From NCBI GenBank assembly GCA_048264105.1, contig JBLXDJ010000002.1:1-64000 (forward strand): a stretch of 64,000 nt of DNA, given 5' to 3'. A program made the position numbers and the translations under genes. Shown piece after piece: positions 34,135 through 42,449 of the stretch. The stretch is from Oceanospirillum sp048264105. Its GTDB lineage: Bacteria; Pseudomonadota; Gammaproteobacteria; Pseudomonadales; Halomonadaceae. Every line of letters begins with the position of its first letter. Position 1 is the first letter of the stretch. The notes under the pieces are model-generated. The model was not told the DNA's origin. It ran no database searches and worked only from the letters and a program-made list of their open reading frames with translations.

Positions 34135-34578
34135 TTACCTCCGGCCAGCAGTGCGTTTCCGTGCAGCGGTTGGATCAAGTTTGCGCTGGGTGGTCATGAT
34201 GGCACCCTGAGACGTCTGGGCGCGAACTTTATTGACCAGGTTATAGCCCTGTTTGTGCAGACCCTTTTCCAGCCATTTCATGGCATTCATACCAGCCCAT
34301 AATGGCATCAGTACTGCCAGACCGACAAAGGTCATGGATACCATCGGCAGGTTCATTGCTCCGGCGATAACAACACCGGCGATCGATACGCTCCATCCGA
34401 GAAAAAGCAGAAAACTCGGCCCCCACAAATTATTCGACAGTGTCCAGATCAGAGAGAAAATTGCGGCGGTCCAGTTAAAGCCGGATGTGATAGCGGCGTA
34501 ACCCCGTTGCGGGTGTTGGTAAACACGATAGATCTGCATATCCCTTTTACTCGGCACTCTGTATCGAATATTAGCCAT
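34135..34578 (-). CDS. DUF2628 membrane protein
   Basis: 147 residues. The N-terminal MQIYRVYQHPQRGYAAITSGFN-type region followed by WTAAIFSLIWTLSNNLWG is characteristic of DUF2628 proteins, small inner-membrane proteins of unknown role. Three hydrophobic segments (about 36-58, 60-80, 82-102) precede a basic C-terminal tail (residues 120-147, Arg/Lys-rich). The start is uncertain: ATG at 34578 or an internal ATG at 34539, both with a purine-rich stretch too close to the codon. Confidence 0.75.
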   Translation of the reverse strand: MANIRYRVPSKRDMQIYRVYQHPQRGYAAITSGFNWTAAIFSLIWTLSNNLWGPSFLLFLGWSVSIAGVVIAGAMNLPMVSMTFVGLAVLMPLWAGMNAMKWLEKGLHKQGYNLVNKVRAQTSQGAIMTTQRKLDPTAARKRTAGRR

Positions 34579-34633
34579 CCCTTGGATGGGGCTTTTGGTC
34601 GCTATGATACCTGAGTTTTTGATGCGCTTTAAC

Positions 34634-34660
34634 GAAAAAACGGTGACAAAGCGTCACCGT
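34634..34660 (-). terminator. intrinsic terminator of the chemoreceptor gene
   Basis: ACGGTGAC/GTCACCGT, an 8-bp perfect stem with loop of five bases, followed on the minus strand by TTTTTTCG. Confidence 0.87.
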
Positions 34661-34715
34661 CATCATGTTGATCAGGCGTCCTGATATTGAGCATAGGGCA
34701 GATCGGTTAATGTTT

Positions 34716-36338
34716 TTAGCTCAGCCGGAAGCGACTCAGGCGCTGATTCAGGCTGTCGGCCATGTTGGCGATCTCCTGACTGCTCAGAGCGATGGTTGCG
34801 GTTCTGTCGAGCACATCCTGAGAGATGGTTCGGATATCAAACAGGTTGTGGTTGATCTCTTCTGCCACCGAACCTTGCTGCTCGGCTGCGGAGGCGATCT
34901 GAGTGCTCATATCGCTGACATGGCGGATGTGTTCAACAATGGCATCCAGATCCGCACCGGCCTGAGCCATCTGAGTCACGCTATGGTGCGCCTCTTCACT
35001 GCTCTGGCCCATGGTGCGATTCGCGTTGGCAGCCTGCAGTTGCAGCTGTTCAATAATATGCTGAATCTCACCGGTGGAGCCCTGTGTCCGGCTGGCCAGG
35101 TTACGAACTTCGTCGGCAACCACGGCAAAACCACGACCGGCTTCACCGGCGCGTGCGGCTTCGATAGCAGCATTCAGAGCCAGCAGGTTGGTCTGATCTG
35201 AGATCTCGCGAATCACATCGATCACTTCACCAATTTTATCGGTTTGTTCACTCAGTTTGCCCATCACGCCGCCTGCCTCAGAGACATGTTTAGACAGCTG
35301 TTCAATGGCATTAACCGTCTGGCGGACCTCATTCTGACCGGTCTGTGCCTGTTGACTGGCTTCTTTGGTGGCCTCGGCGGTATCGGTCGCGTTGCGGGCG
35401 ACCTCCTGAATGGTGGAGGACATTTCGGTCATGGCTGAGGCCAGCTTATCCACTTCAGTGAACTGACGATCCATCCCGTTACGGGTTTCTTCGCTGTTTT
35501 GATTCATGGCGCTGGTGTGGGAGCGTAGCTGCTCTGCGGCCAGCTCAACATCGGTCAGTACGGTTTTCAGTGAACGGGTCATCACATCGACTTCATCCGC
35601 CAGCTGACCAATTTCGTCACGGCGCTTCAGATCGATGGTGTGAGTCATATCACCAGCGGCAATAAAGCGCACGGTTTCCAGCATCTGATTAAGCGGGCGG
35701 GTAATATTGCGCACCATCACCACACTGCCTGCAATGGCAAAGCTGAACAGAATAAACTGGAACATAGCGGACTCGGTCAGTGCCGCCCAGAAGATGTCGG
35801 CAACATCGCTCAGATAAACACCGCTGCCGATCACCCAGCCCCACTCTTTAAAACCTTTAACGTAGGAAACCTTGTCTTTCGGCTTATCAAACTGAGGCCC
35901 TTTGTAGGTGTAGTCCACAAAGCCTTCGCCCTGAGAGCGCACCGTATTCACCATCGCCTGCCAGTGCAGCTTGCCGGAGGCATCTTTGATGTTGGTCATA
36001 TCCTTGCCGATGATGGTCTTCTTGATCGGGTGCATCACCAGCTTGTGCTGCATATCGTTGACCCAGAAGTAACCATTCTTGCCGTACCGCAGGGAGGAGA
36101 TGGCGGCCAGAGCCTGCTTTTTCGCCTCGGTTTCACCCAGTTCGGCACGTTGGTCGTAATAGTGCTGAATCAGACTGGAGGCTGACTGTACCTGTTCCTG
36201 AACCTGCACTTTTCGCGCCGCAAGCAGCTCATCATACAGGCGATAGAGGGAGTTCAGTTCGATCAGTGTAAGAGTGGCAAAGAGTAACCCGATAAGCAGT
36301 GCGAGTTTTCGAGCCACCGGCCAGTGACGGATTTCCAT
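34716..36338 (-). CDS. methyl-accepting chemotaxis protein with sCache_2 sensor
   Basis: 540 residues: helix about 10-28, a single-Cache domain about 40-182 (RYGKNGYFWVNDM, VMHPIKKTIIGKDM, GFKEWGWVIGSGVYLSD), second helix about 186-209, HAMP with AGDMTHTIDLKRRDE, and a cytoplasmic domain with DQTNLLALNAAIEAARAG at the tip. The Cache signature YFWVND is that of lactate/pyruvate- or similar organic-acid-sensing receptors in general, but the ligand cannot be named. It is a distant paralogue of the tandem receptors at 14.6-18.1 kb. No CheR-tether motif. Monocistronic with a strong terminator. Confidence 0.94.
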   Translation of the reverse strand: MEIRHWPVARKLALLIGLLFATLTLIELNSLYRLYDELLAARKVQVQEQVQSASSLIQHYYDQRAELGETEAKKQALAAISSLRYGKNGYFWVNDMQHKLVMHPIKKTIIGKDMTNIKDASGKLHWQAMVNTVRSQGEGFVDYTYKGPQFDKPKDKVSYVKGFKEWGWVIGSGVYLSDVADIFWAALTESAMFQFILFSFAIAGSVVMVRNITRPLNQMLETVRFIAAGDMTHTIDLKRRDEIGQLADEVDVMTRSLKTVLTDVELAAEQLRSHTSAMNQNSEETRNGMDRQFTEVDKLASAMTEMSSTIQEVARNATDTAEATKEASQQAQTGQNEVRQTVNAIEQLSKHVSEAGGVMGKLSEQTDKIGEVIDVIREISDQTNLLALNAAIEAARAGEAGRGFAVVADEVRNLASRTQGSTGEIQHIIEQLQLQAANANRTMGQSSEEAHHSVTQMAQAGADLDAIVEHIRHVSDMSTQIASAAEQQGSVAEEINHNLFDIRTISQDVLDRTATIALSSQEIANMADSLNQRLSRFRLS

Positions 36339-36654
36339 GGTGTGTTAAGTCCTTAGCTAGTCATTTGGATGTCTGGGTCTTTGTAAGTTTTATTGTTTTT
36401 ATGTAATCAAAGGGTAATAGCTCTATTGTATAGGAGAAGGCAATACAGAACCTTGATCCGTTTCTATATATTTTCGATATCAGCTTCTTATGGTGCGGGC
36501 TTTTTGGTTTTAACTTGTTGATCTATAGGTGTTTTGATCATCACCGTTATACCGGACGGTAGGTTGTTATTAGACTAAAGATATTGGGGCTGTTCTCTGC
36601 CGGATTTAAACGTGCTGGTAGTCTCATATCTGAATCATTGCCGGAGGTTTTATT
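36339..36654. other. divergent promoter region of about 315 bp
   Basis: AT-rich region between the divergent chemoreceptor and deaminase genes. It must hold both promoters. I see no strong operator; TTGATCTATAGG and TTTTGATCATCACC at about 36518-36543 are palindrome-like but match no regulator clearly. A GGAGG ribosome site for the deaminase is at 36643-36647. Confidence 0.45.
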
Positions 36655-37236
36655 TTGGATTCAGATCAACTGCAGCAGGTGTTAGATCAACGGCCACCGA
36701 ATGCCCTGCGGGATGATATGTGGGCACATCTCTGTTGTGAGCAGGCGCTTTTGGCATTTTCTGCCGGTAATTACGGCGTCGGAGCGATTCTGGTTAATGC
36801 CGATGATGAGCTGGTTTGTGAGGCGCGTAATCAGGTGTTTGTCCGGGACATGGAAGTGGGGGCTGAACCTGATGGGGGTTACCAAAGCCAGCGCCATGCG
36901 GAGATGCAGATTCTGGATCGGCTGGAAATCGAGTTTGCCCATCTGGATCGCCGGTCGTTGACCCTTTATGTCAGTCTTGAGCCCTGCCTGATGTGCAGCG
37001 GGCGTATTCTGTTATCCGGTATCGGGCGGGTGCGTTATCTGGCATCGGATAAAGCGGGTGGTTTTATCTCCCATCTTCACGGATTGCCTCCGGCATGGAA
37101 AAACTTAGCATCCGGTGTCGAAGTGGAAGAAGCGCTGATACAGGGCTTTTGGCGGGATTTTGCCCATCATTGTGTTGAGCACAGTGCTGCTCAGATGCGG
37201 GAGAAGGTGGTACAGGCCTGGAAAGGGAAATCTTAA
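36655..37236 (+). CDS. nucleoside/cytidine deaminase-family zinc hydrolase
   Basis: 193 residues of the cytidine deaminase fold. Zinc site: His81-Ala-Glu83 (HAEMQIL, catalytic Glu) and Pro110-Cys111-x-x-Cys114 (EPCLMCSGR). This is the tRNA adenosine/guanine deaminase-like branch, but insertion of MEVGAEPDGGYQSQR before the HAE motif and an N-terminal helix distinguish it from TadA. The substrate is therefore open. The start is TTG with a strong CGGAGG seven bases upstream, a case where the ribosome site decides the start. Confidence 0.82.
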   Translation: MDSDQLQQVLDQRPPNALRDDMWAHLCCEQALLAFSAGNYGVGAILVNADDELVCEARNQVFVRDMEVGAEPDGGYQSQRHAEMQILDRLEIEFAHLDRRSLTLYVSLEPCLMCSGRILLSGIGRVRYLASDKAGGFISHLHGLPPAWKNLASGVEVEEALIQGFWRDFAHHCVEHSAAQMREKVVQAWKGKS

Positions 37237-37349
37237 AAGAAGAAACAAGAATGTAGGCAGGACTCTGCACCGGCCGCTGATCACAGCCGGCACAGAGGGT
37301 GGGAACTGATGTTCCTGAACATTCGCCTGACAAGCAGGCTAAGCGGGGA

Positions 37350-38603
37350 TTAATCCCAGCTTAGTGCGCCGCCAACCTGATACTCGGTTACGCGGGTTTC
37401 GAAGAAGTTCTTCTCTTTACGCAGGTCGATAATTTCCGACATCCACGGGAACGGGTTCGTCGCGCCCGGGAACTGCTCTTTCAGCCCGAGCTGCTGCAGA
37501 CGACGGTTACAGATGAACTTCAGATACTCTTCCATAATACCGGCGTTCATACCCAGTACACCGCGTGGCATGGTGTCGCGAGCGTATTCGATCTCAAGCT
37601 CGGTACCTTCCAGAATCATCTGTACCACTTCTTCCTGGAACTCAGGGGTCCACAGGTGCGGGTTCTCGATCTTGATCTGGTTTATCACATCCACACCAAA
37701 GTTCAGGTGCATGGATTCGTCACGCAGAATGTACTGGAACTGCTCAGCAACACCGGTCATCTTGTTGCGGCGGCCCATCGACAGAATCTGGCTGAAGCCA
37801 CAGTAGAAGAAGATACCTTCGGTCACGCAGTAGAAGGCGATCAGGTTACGCAGCAGCTCCTGATCGGTTTCCGGTGTACCTGTGCTGAAGTTCGGGTTAG
37901 ACAGTGAGTGCGTGTGGCTCAGGCTCCAGGTCGCTTTTTTCGCGATGGACGGCACTTCACGGTACATGTTGAACACTTCGCCTTCATCCATACCCAGAGA
38001 CTCAACGCAGTACTGGTAAGCGTGGGTGTGGATCGCTTCTTCAAATGCCTGACGCAGCAGGTACTGGCGGCACTCAGGGTTGGTGATCAGACGGTAAACC
38101 GCCAGCACCAGGTTGTTAGCAACCAGAGAGTCAGCAGTGGAGAAGTAACCCAGAGAGCGCATCACGATCATGCGCTCGTCTTCGGTCAGGCCATCCTGAC
38201 TTTTCCACAACGCGATATCCGCGTTCATGTTGACTTCCTGTGGCATCCAGTGGTTTGCGGTGCCATCCAGATATTTCTGCCATGCCCAGTCGTATTTAAA
38301 CGGAACCAGCTGGTTCAGGTCAGCACGGCAGTTGATCATGCGTTTGTCGTCAACTTCGATGCGGGCTGCGCCCATTTCCAGATCTTCCAGACCCGGTGCT
38401 ACGTCGATGTTGTTAACGGCTTCACGGGCACGTTCCTGAGCGCTTTTATCGGCAGGCTGGCTTTCAGAAACCGGTGCAGTTGCGACTGGAGCAGGAGCGG
38501 CCTGAGGAGCTGGCGCAGGCTGGGCCGGAGCAGGCTGTGGGGCTGCCTGAGGCTTTTCGGCTACTGCGGTTTCCTCGTTATCAAATTCGTCCCAGCTAAG
38601 CAT
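37350..38603 (-). CDS. nrdB: ribonucleoside-diphosphate reductase, beta subunit (class Ia)
   Basis: 417 residues. The di-iron/tyrosyl-radical core starts at about residue 85; ligands Asp158 (STADS), Glu189 and His192 (FEEAIHTHAY) and radical Tyr196 are visible. It supplies the radical for NrdA in deoxynucleotide synthesis. Residues 13-50 form an Ala/Pro/Gln linker, and the very N-terminus MLSWDEFDNEE resembles the C-terminal tail GGALSWD, the segment that binds NrdA. nrdA lies upstream with 247 bp between them, a stretch with three small hairpins, so both shared and separate transcription are possible. Confidence 0.96.
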   Translation of the reverse strand: MLSWDEFDNEETAVAEKPQAAPQPAPAQPAPAPQAAPAPVATAPVSESQPADKSAQERAREAVNNIDVAPGLEDLEMGAARIEVDDKRMINCRADLNQLVPFKYDWAWQKYLDGTANHWMPQEVNMNADIALWKSQDGLTEDERMIVMRSLGYFSTADSLVANNLVLAVYRLITNPECRQYLLRQAFEEAIHTHAYQYCVESLGMDEGEVFNMYREVPSIAKKATWSLSHTHSLSNPNFSTGTPETDQELLRNLIAFYCVTEGIFFYCGFSQILSMGRRNKMTGVAEQFQYILRDESMHLNFGVDVINQIKIENPHLWTPEFQEEVVQMILEGTELEIEYARDTMPRGVLGMNAGIMEEYLKFICNRRLQQLGLKEQFPGATNPFPWMSEIIDLRKEKNFFETRVTEYQVGGALSWD

Positions 38604-38767
38604 GGTGAAATCCTCTTAAATGTCTTAATCAGCTGTGCTGATAATTTATACAGTATAGTCAAGTTTGGACATTGACTTGCCGCAGGGCTTGCAGTAAATC
38701 CGTTTTATCAGCTCGTTTTAGATTCGGAGCCTTATAAAAGCACTGTGGCAAGTCGATGCGATGTGAG

Positions 38768-38830
38768 TTTCCGGTAAGCCGGAAACCAGCCGCATCCTTG
38801 CGGTCAGCGAAAGGCTGCAGTGCCTTTCGC
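38768..38830. repeat. three consecutive small hairpins between nrdA and nrdB
   Basis: TTTCCGG-TAAG-CCGGAAA (38768-38785), CCGCA-TCCT-TGCGG (38790-38803) and GCGAAAGG-8-CCTTTCGC (38807-38830) follow the nrdA stop on the minus strand. None has a T-run, so they look like RNA-stabilising or partial-termination structures rather than a terminator. The remaining part to nrdB (38604-38767) is AT-rich and may hold a weak nrdB promoter (TATACT at about 38654-38659 on the minus strand). Confidence 0.55.
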
Positions 38831-38850
38831 CGGGTTCCTTTACTGAGGCC

Positions 38851-41757
38851 TTACTGGCACGCCTCACAATCCGGATTGTCGATAGAGCAGGCCTGAGGCA
38901 CCGCTGCGGCTTCGCCGGAGAGTTCAAACTCGTCCTTTGCCGCAGTTGGCGCTGCCGGAGCAGGTGCTGCTGCAGCAACGGGCGCTGCCGCTGGTGCCGG
39001 AGCAACGGTTGTTGGCGCGCTACCACTGGAAACCGCATTGTGGGTACCACGATCGACCGTTGATTTCTCAACAGAAGATGCGCCCATCGCACGGAGGTAA
39101 TAGGTGGTTTTCAGACCACGGAACCACGCCATACGGTAGGTGATATCCAGTTTCTTACCGTTGACGCCGGAGATGTACAGGTTCAGAGACTGAGCCTGAT
39201 CGATCCATTTCTGACGACGGCTTGCGGCATCAACCAGCCATTTCGGCTCAACTTCAAAGGCGTTGGCGTACAGGGCTTTCAGATCATCTGGGATACGGTC
39301 GATCGGTTGTACGGAACCGTCGTAGTATTTCAGGTCGTTAACCATCACCTCATCCCACAGGCCGCGCTCTTTCAGGTCGCGAACCATGTAAGGGTTTACT
39401 ACGGTGAATTCGCCGGACAGGTTCGATTTCACGTACAGGTTCTGATAAGTCGGCTCGATAGACTGAGACACGCCACAGATGTTGGAGATAGTCGCAGTCG
39501 GTGCGATCGCCATCACGTTGGAGTTACGCATACCCTGCTCACGTACCTGAGTACGCAGGGAATCCCAATCCAGCGTGCTGGACGTATCTACTTCGATAAA
39601 CTGTTCGCCACGGGCTTCAATCAGGTTGCTCAGGGAATCGATTGGCAGTACGCCCTGACTCCACAGAGAACCTTCGTAGCTTTCGTAGCGGCCGCGCTCT
39701 GCAGCCAGATCGCTGGATGCCTGGATCGCGTAGTAGCTGACCACTTCCATGGAACGGTCTGCAAAAGAGACCGCTTCGTCGGAAGCATAAGCGGTTTTCG
39801 CTTTGTACAGTGCATCCTGGAAGCCCATGATGCCCATACCTACCGGACGGTGTTTCAGGTTGGAATTACGGGCCTGAGGAACCGCGTAGTAGTTAATGTC
39901 GATCACGTTATCCAGCATACGAACAGCGGTGGTAACTGTGTTGCGGATCTTGTCCACATCCAGTTCGCCATTGTCTTTGACGTGCTGCGCCAGGTTCACA
40001 GAACCCAGGTTACAGACTGCGATCTCGTCTTTGCTGGTGTTCAGCGTGATCTCGGTACACAGGTTGGACGAGTGAACAACGCCAACATGCTGCTGTGGTG
40101 AACGCAGGTTGCACGGATCTTTAAAGGTGATCCATGGGTGGCCTGTTTCAAACAACATGGACAGCATCTTACGCCACAGGTCTTTCGCCTTGATGCGCTT
40201 GAACAGACGCAGCTCACCGGCATCTGCCATGCGCTCGTACTCTTCGTAACGGGCTTCAAAGGCTTTGCCGTACAGGTCGTGCAGATCCGGGGTGTCGGAT
40301 GGAGAGAACAGCGTCCACTCTTTATCTTCGAAGACGCGCTTCATCAGCAGATCCGGAACCCAGTTAGCCGTGTTCATGTCGTGGGTACGACGACGGTCAT
40401 CACCGGTGTTTTTACGCAGATCCAGGAACTCTTCTACGTCCAGGTGCCAGCTTTCCAGATACGCACAAACCGCACCTTTACGCTTACCACCCTGGTTTAC
40501 CGCGACAGCGGTGTCGTTGACAACTTTCAGGAAAGGTACAACACCCTGAGATTTACCGTTGGTGCCCTTGATGTAAGAGCCCAGAGCACGAACCTGAGTC
40601 CAGTCGTTACCCAGACCACCGGCCCATTTGGACAGCAGTGCGTTGTCTTTGATAGCTCCGTAGATACCTTCCAGATCATCCGGCACGTGAGTCAGGTAGC
40701 AGGAAGACAGCTGCGGACGACGGGTACCTGAGTTAAACAGGGTCGGCGTGGACGCCATGTAGTCGAAGCTGGACAGCAGGCTATAGAACTCAATCGCACG
40801 TTCGGTACGGTTCTCTTCGTTCAGAGACAGACCCATCGCCACACGCATGAACATCACCTGAGGCAGTTCATAACGTACGTCGTCACAGTGCAGGAAGTAA
40901 CGGTCATACAGGGTCTGCAGACCCAGATAGGTGAAGTTCTTGTCGTTTTCCGGCTGAATCGCCGCGCCCAGAGCTTTCAGATCAAAGTCGGCCAGTGCCG
41001 GATCCAGCTGCTCCAGTTCGATACCTTTTGCCACGTATGCGGTCAGCGCCTGCGGATAAAGGTTTGCCATCTCCTGGTGAGTGGCTTCGTCAGCAACCTT
41101 CAGGAAGCTCAGCGCTTCACGGCGCAGGTTGTCCAGCAGCAGACGGGCGGTAACGTAGGTGTAGTTTGGCTCTTTCTCTACCAGAGTACGGGCCGCCATC
41201 ATCAGTGCAGTGGATACACCATCAACGGGTACACCGTCGTAGAGGTTCTTCAGCGCATCATCGATGATCAGCTTTTTGTTAACTTCTTCCAGACCTTCAC
41301 AGGCTTCACTCACAACCGTATCGATACGACCCAGATCCAGTGGCAGTCGTGTGCCATCAAGATGTGTCACATTGATGGTCGGGTGCGGGTTGGCGATGCC
41401 CTGTGCTTCTGCAGAACGCAGACGGGAGTGTTCTTCGCGGTACAGTACATAGGCGCGGGCAACTTTCTGTTCGCCGGAGCGCATCAGAACCAGCTCAACC
41501 TGATCCTGAATATCTTCGATGTGGATCACGCCACCTGCAGGCATACGGCGCTGGAAGGTTTCGATGATGTTTTGTGTAAATGATTCGACCAGCTCGTGGA
41601 TGCGGCTTGAGTTCTGAGCGCTATCGCCTTCAACAGCGATAAAGGCCTTGCTCATTGCAACGGAGATTTTGCTCGGGTCACATGCGACCAGATCGCCGTT
41701 ACGTTTCATCACCTGCAGATTGCTAAGTGCTGCGTTGGTAGTGGTGTCCTGTGCCAT
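38851..41757 (-). CDS. nrdA: ribonucleoside-diphosphate reductase, alpha subunit (class Ia)
   Basis: 968 residues. An N-terminal ATP-cone (about 12-110, allosteric activity site) precedes the ten-stranded catalytic barrel with SSCYLTHV, SSNLCTEI and, near the end, the radical-transfer pair Tyr886-Tyr887 (KTTYYLRAMG). The C-terminal tail runs through a flexible Ala/Pro linker (about 915-941) to the redox pair Cys964/Cys967 (DCEACQ), which re-reduces the active site. It reduces ribonucleoside diphosphates with NrdB. The tail is longer than in E. coli and resembles the Pseudomonas type. Upstream regulation: tandem NrdR-like boxes, DnaA-like boxes and a leader hairpin. Confidence 0.97.
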   Translation of the reverse strand: MAQDTTTNAALSNLQVMKRNGDLVACDPSKISVAMSKAFIAVEGDSAQNSSRIHELVESFTQNIIETFQRRMPAGGVIHIEDIQDQVELVLMRSGEQKVARAYVLYREEHSRLRSAEAQGIANPHPTINVTHLDGTRLPLDLGRIDTVVSEACEGLEEVNKKLIIDDALKNLYDGVPVDGVSTALMMAARTLVEKEPNYTYVTARLLLDNLRREALSFLKVADEATHQEMANLYPQALTAYVAKGIELEQLDPALADFDLKALGAAIQPENDKNFTYLGLQTLYDRYFLHCDDVRYELPQVMFMRVAMGLSLNEENRTERAIEFYSLLSSFDYMASTPTLFNSGTRRPQLSSCYLTHVPDDLEGIYGAIKDNALLSKWAGGLGNDWTQVRALGSYIKGTNGKSQGVVPFLKVVNDTAVAVNQGGKRKGAVCAYLESWHLDVEEFLDLRKNTGDDRRRTHDMNTANWVPDLLMKRVFEDKEWTLFSPSDTPDLHDLYGKAFEARYEEYERMADAGELRLFKRIKAKDLWRKMLSMLFETGHPWITFKDPCNLRSPQQHVGVVHSSNLCTEITLNTSKDEIAVCNLGSVNLAQHVKDNGELDVDKIRNTVTTAVRMLDNVIDINYYAVPQARNSNLKHRPVGMGIMGFQDALYKAKTAYASDEAVSFADRSMEVVSYYAIQASSDLAAERGRYESYEGSLWSQGVLPIDSLSNLIEARGEQFIEVDTSSTLDWDSLRTQVREQGMRNSNVMAIAPTATISNICGVSQSIEPTYQNLYVKSNLSGEFTVVNPYMVRDLKERGLWDEVMVNDLKYYDGSVQPIDRIPDDLKALYANAFEVEPKWLVDAASRRQKWIDQAQSLNLYISGVNGKKLDITYRMAWFRGLKTTYYLRAMGASSVEKSTVDRGTHNAVSSGSAPTTVAPAPAAAPVAAAAPAPAAPTAAKDEFELSGEAAAVPQACSIDNPDCEACQ

Positions 41758-41916
41758 GCTGATAATGCCTGCCTGTAGTTAATCTTTGATCTTGGCTGTG
41801 AAGATCGCTGTCTGGTTTGGCGCTGTCTTCGGAAAGACGCGCTGAATCGTTTTGTACAGATCACCAGTTCGGTCTAAAACCCTGTTCTCTGTGGGGGCAG
41901 AGTGCGTGTCAAAAAC

Positions 41917-41938
41917 AAAAAAACCGGATCAAATCCGG
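41917..41938 (-). terminator. terminator-like hairpin inside the nrdA leader
   Basis: On the minus strand CCGGAT-TTG-ATCCGG (41938-41924) is followed by seven T. It lies between the NrdR-like operator and the nrdA start, about 165 bases before the ATG, so transcripts starting at the operator would meet it. The stem is only 6 bp, so strength is uncertain. Confidence 0.6.
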
Positions 41939-41992
41939 AAATATCGCTGATAACAAGGGCTTAGGTTGAATTGTGTCTTAAAATATGGCTAA

Positions 41993-42039
41993 CCCCTATA
42001 TATGGGGGCGCACTTCAATGTCGGCACAAGATAATGTTG
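41993..42039. promoter_or_regulatory. tandem NrdR-like operator upstream of nrdA
   Basis: Two sites resemble the NrdR box ACACWATATATWGTGT: CCCCTATATATGGGGG (41993-42008, 11 of 16) and, on the minus strand, CAACATTATCTTGTGC (42024-42039, 11 of 16). Their spacing of 15 bp, that is 31 bp centre to centre, is that of authentic NrdR box pairs. NrdR is the conserved repressor of ribonucleotide reductase genes. The proximal box overlaps a plausible -10 (TATATA) for nrdA. Confidence 0.6.
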
Positions 42040-42055
42040 TTTTGAAAAGTCTGCA

Positions 42056-42075
42056 AGTGGATAACTTGTGGGTAA
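42056..42075. promoter_or_regulatory. two DnaA-box-like repeats upstream of the NrdR sites
   Basis: AGTGGATAA (42056-42064) and TGTGGGTAA (42067-42075) each match the DnaA box (reverse form TGTGGATAA) at 8 of 9 bases and are 11 bp apart, on the same helix face, within the direct repeat GTGGRTAACTT. DnaA boxes regulate nrdAB in E. coli, which makes this placement meaningful. Confidence 0.5.
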
Positions 42076-42168
42076 CTTGTGTTTATCCTAGGGGTGAAAA
42101 CCAACTTACATGACAGGTCTGTTTCCAGAGGGGCTGCAGGAATTTCAAGTGCAAAATAAGAAATTTTT

Positions 42169-42341
42169 TTCACCTTGCTTTGCGTCAAGGTGAACTAATT
42201 TATTAGGGCAAATTTGAGCTATCTTATCAGGTAGGCGTAGTAACTCTGTGTGTAGTTAAGTTATTATGAAAAGTAATAAAAGTAAGGGTATTATCTTGAA
42301 AAGTGCATGAAAAATACCCTTTATATATAGAATCGCGATTC
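42169..42341. promoter_or_regulatory. three inverted repeats upstream of the response regulator gene
   Basis: TTCACCTTG-8-CAAGGTGAA (42169-42194), AAGGGTATT-20-AATACCCTT (42284-42321) and the perfect palindrome GAATCGCGATTC (42330-42341) lie in the AT-rich part of the 690-bp gap between nrdA and the response regulator. TATATATAG directly follows the second repeat and could be a -10. They may be operators of the two-component system itself; the regulator is not identified. Confidence 0.45.
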
Positions 42342-42449
42342 AGCGGACAAAAATGGAAACGTCCTGCCGTGCATTATGCAGGTTCGTAGAATGTGACGAA
42401 AAGTCAGAGGCCCAGCGCAGGTCTCTGCAATAACCGTAGAGAGCATCCC

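Noticed and set aside
41757..41990. AdoCbl riboswitch in the nrdA leader
   Set aside because: No AdoCbl-box or similar conserved motif seen; only a simple hairpin.
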